From Croceibacterium soli (GTDB lineage Bacteria > Pseudomonadota > Alphaproteobacteria > Sphingomonadales > Sphingomonadaceae): a stretch of 64,000 nucleotides of DNA. The notes beneath the pieces were generated by a model. It made no database searches, had not been told where the DNA came from, and worked only from the letters and a program-made list of their open reading frames with translations. The first letter of the stretch is position 1. Every line of letters begins with the position of its first letter. The position numbers and the translations under genes are program-made. This document shows positions 63,605 through 64,000 of the stretch, in pieces. The stretch is from the NCBI RefSeq assembly GCF_009828065.1, contig NZ_WTYK01000001.1:558001-622000 (forward strand), read 5' to 3'.

Positions 63605-64000
63605 ATGCACGCCGACCGTCGCCAGTTGCAGGCTTTCGCGCTGCTCGGGATCGTCATGGTCCTCTGGGCCGGGAACTCGATCGTGGCGCGGGCGGTGCGG
63701 TTCGACGTGCCGCCGCTGACCCTCGCGTTCGTCCGCTGGACCGGAGCCTCGCTGATCCTGCTGCCGTTCGCCTGGCGGGCGGTGCGTCGGGACTGGCCGG
63801 TGATCGCTGCTCACTGGAAGCCGGTGCTGCTGCTCGGCCTGCTCGGCATAGGCGCGTTCAACGCCTTCCTTTACTCCGGACTGCGCCATACCACCGCGAC
63901 CAACGCCCTCCTGCTGCAGGCGGGCATCCCGGCCCTCGTCGTGCTGTTCGACCGCCTGTTCTTTGGCGAGCGCAGCCCGGCAGCACAGAACCTCGGCGTC
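63605..64000 (+). CDS. EamA/DMT-family transporter (3' end off window)
   Basis: First 132 codons of a drug/metabolite transporter. Membrane segments: LQAFALLGIVMVLWAGNSIV, LTLAFVRWTGASLILLPFAW, PVLLLGLLGIGAFNAFLYSG and TTATNALLLQAGIPALVVLF, then FGERSPAAQNLGV, the short loop before the next helix of an EamA unit. Exports metabolites or takes part in amino-acid efflux; substrate unknown. Divergent from mutM. Confidence 0.9.
   Translation, partial: MHADRRQLQAFALLGIVMVLWAGNSIVARAVRFDVPPLTLAFVRWTGASLILLPFAWRAVRRDWPVIAAHWKPVLLLGLLGIGAFNAFLYSGLRHTTATNALLLQAGIPALVVLFDRLFFGERSPAAQNLGV

Overview
The window looks like chromosomal DNA of an alphaproteobacterium of the order Sphingomonadales (Sphingomonadaceae or Erythrobacteraceae). 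It is visibly GC-rich. It carries the protocatechuate 4,5-cleavage (lig) pathway typical of sphingomonads, a complex I NDUFA9-type protein, the rpmH-rnpA-yidD-yidC-engB block, and several families of palindromic intergenic repeats. Taxonomy is inferred from gene content and not from a marker comparison. There is no transposase, integrase, prophage, CRISPR array or recognisable tRNA/rRNA gene, so this is core chromosome with one catabolic island.

Layout. 1-6.8 kb: divergent lig cluster. The leftward operon is a DUF1932 dehydrogenase, ligJ, a DUF2218 gene, ligA and ligB (cut by the window edge). The rightward operon is ligK, ligU, ligI and an unassigned 168-residue protein. Together they convert protocatechuate to pyruvate and oxaloacetate; only ligC is not seen and is presumably just off the left edge. 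6.8-13.3 kb: MipA/OmpV outer-membrane protein with a probable CTG start, an RhlE-like helicase, two small lipoproteins, a transaldolase-like enzyme and a coupled pair of exported SnoaL-like proteins. 13.4-23.4 kb: typA, an XRE regulator, a kinase/regulator pair, exported proteins including a PQQ sugar dehydrogenase, an SPFH/NfeD pair and an NDUFA9-like protein. 23.7-27.1 kb: valine-catabolism operon mmsA, enoyl-CoA hydratase, mmsB. 27.3-31.8 kb: leftward GT4-toroid fusion, GH130 phosphorylase and mannose-6-phosphate isomerase, which read like a mannoside synthesis and phosphorolysis module.

32-44.9 kb is mostly housekeeping: ftsH, rpoZ, a phospholipase D-type synthase, dnaB, a UPF0262 protein, a GH25 lysozyme, a MoeB-like enzyme, dnaA, rpsT, a HAD hydrolase, the 41-codon rpmJ, and galE. 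45-49 kb: overlapping operon of a DUF4136 lipoprotein, an M14 carboxypeptidase and a chromate transporter, then a PRC-barrel gene behind a perfect match to the general-stress sigma (EcfG) promoter. 49-57.2 kb: sirtuin, dapB-nth, a DUF6491 lipoprotein, dapE with a dicarboxylate symporter, a cupin protein, a GST and a DUF6152/exported-protein pair. 57.2-64 kb: engB, yidC, yidD, rnpA, rpmH (44 codons), a ComM-like ATPase, mutM and the start of an EamA transporter.

At least five families of palindromic repeats (called A-E here) sit between genes. They lie mostly between convergent genes, but some lie inside operons where they appear to supply ribosome binding sites (ligU, ligI) or part of a reading frame (3' end of the symporter gene). 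These repeats, the unassigned members of the lig cluster, the mannoside module and the terminator-like hairpins in ribosomal-protein leaders are the points most worth a second look.
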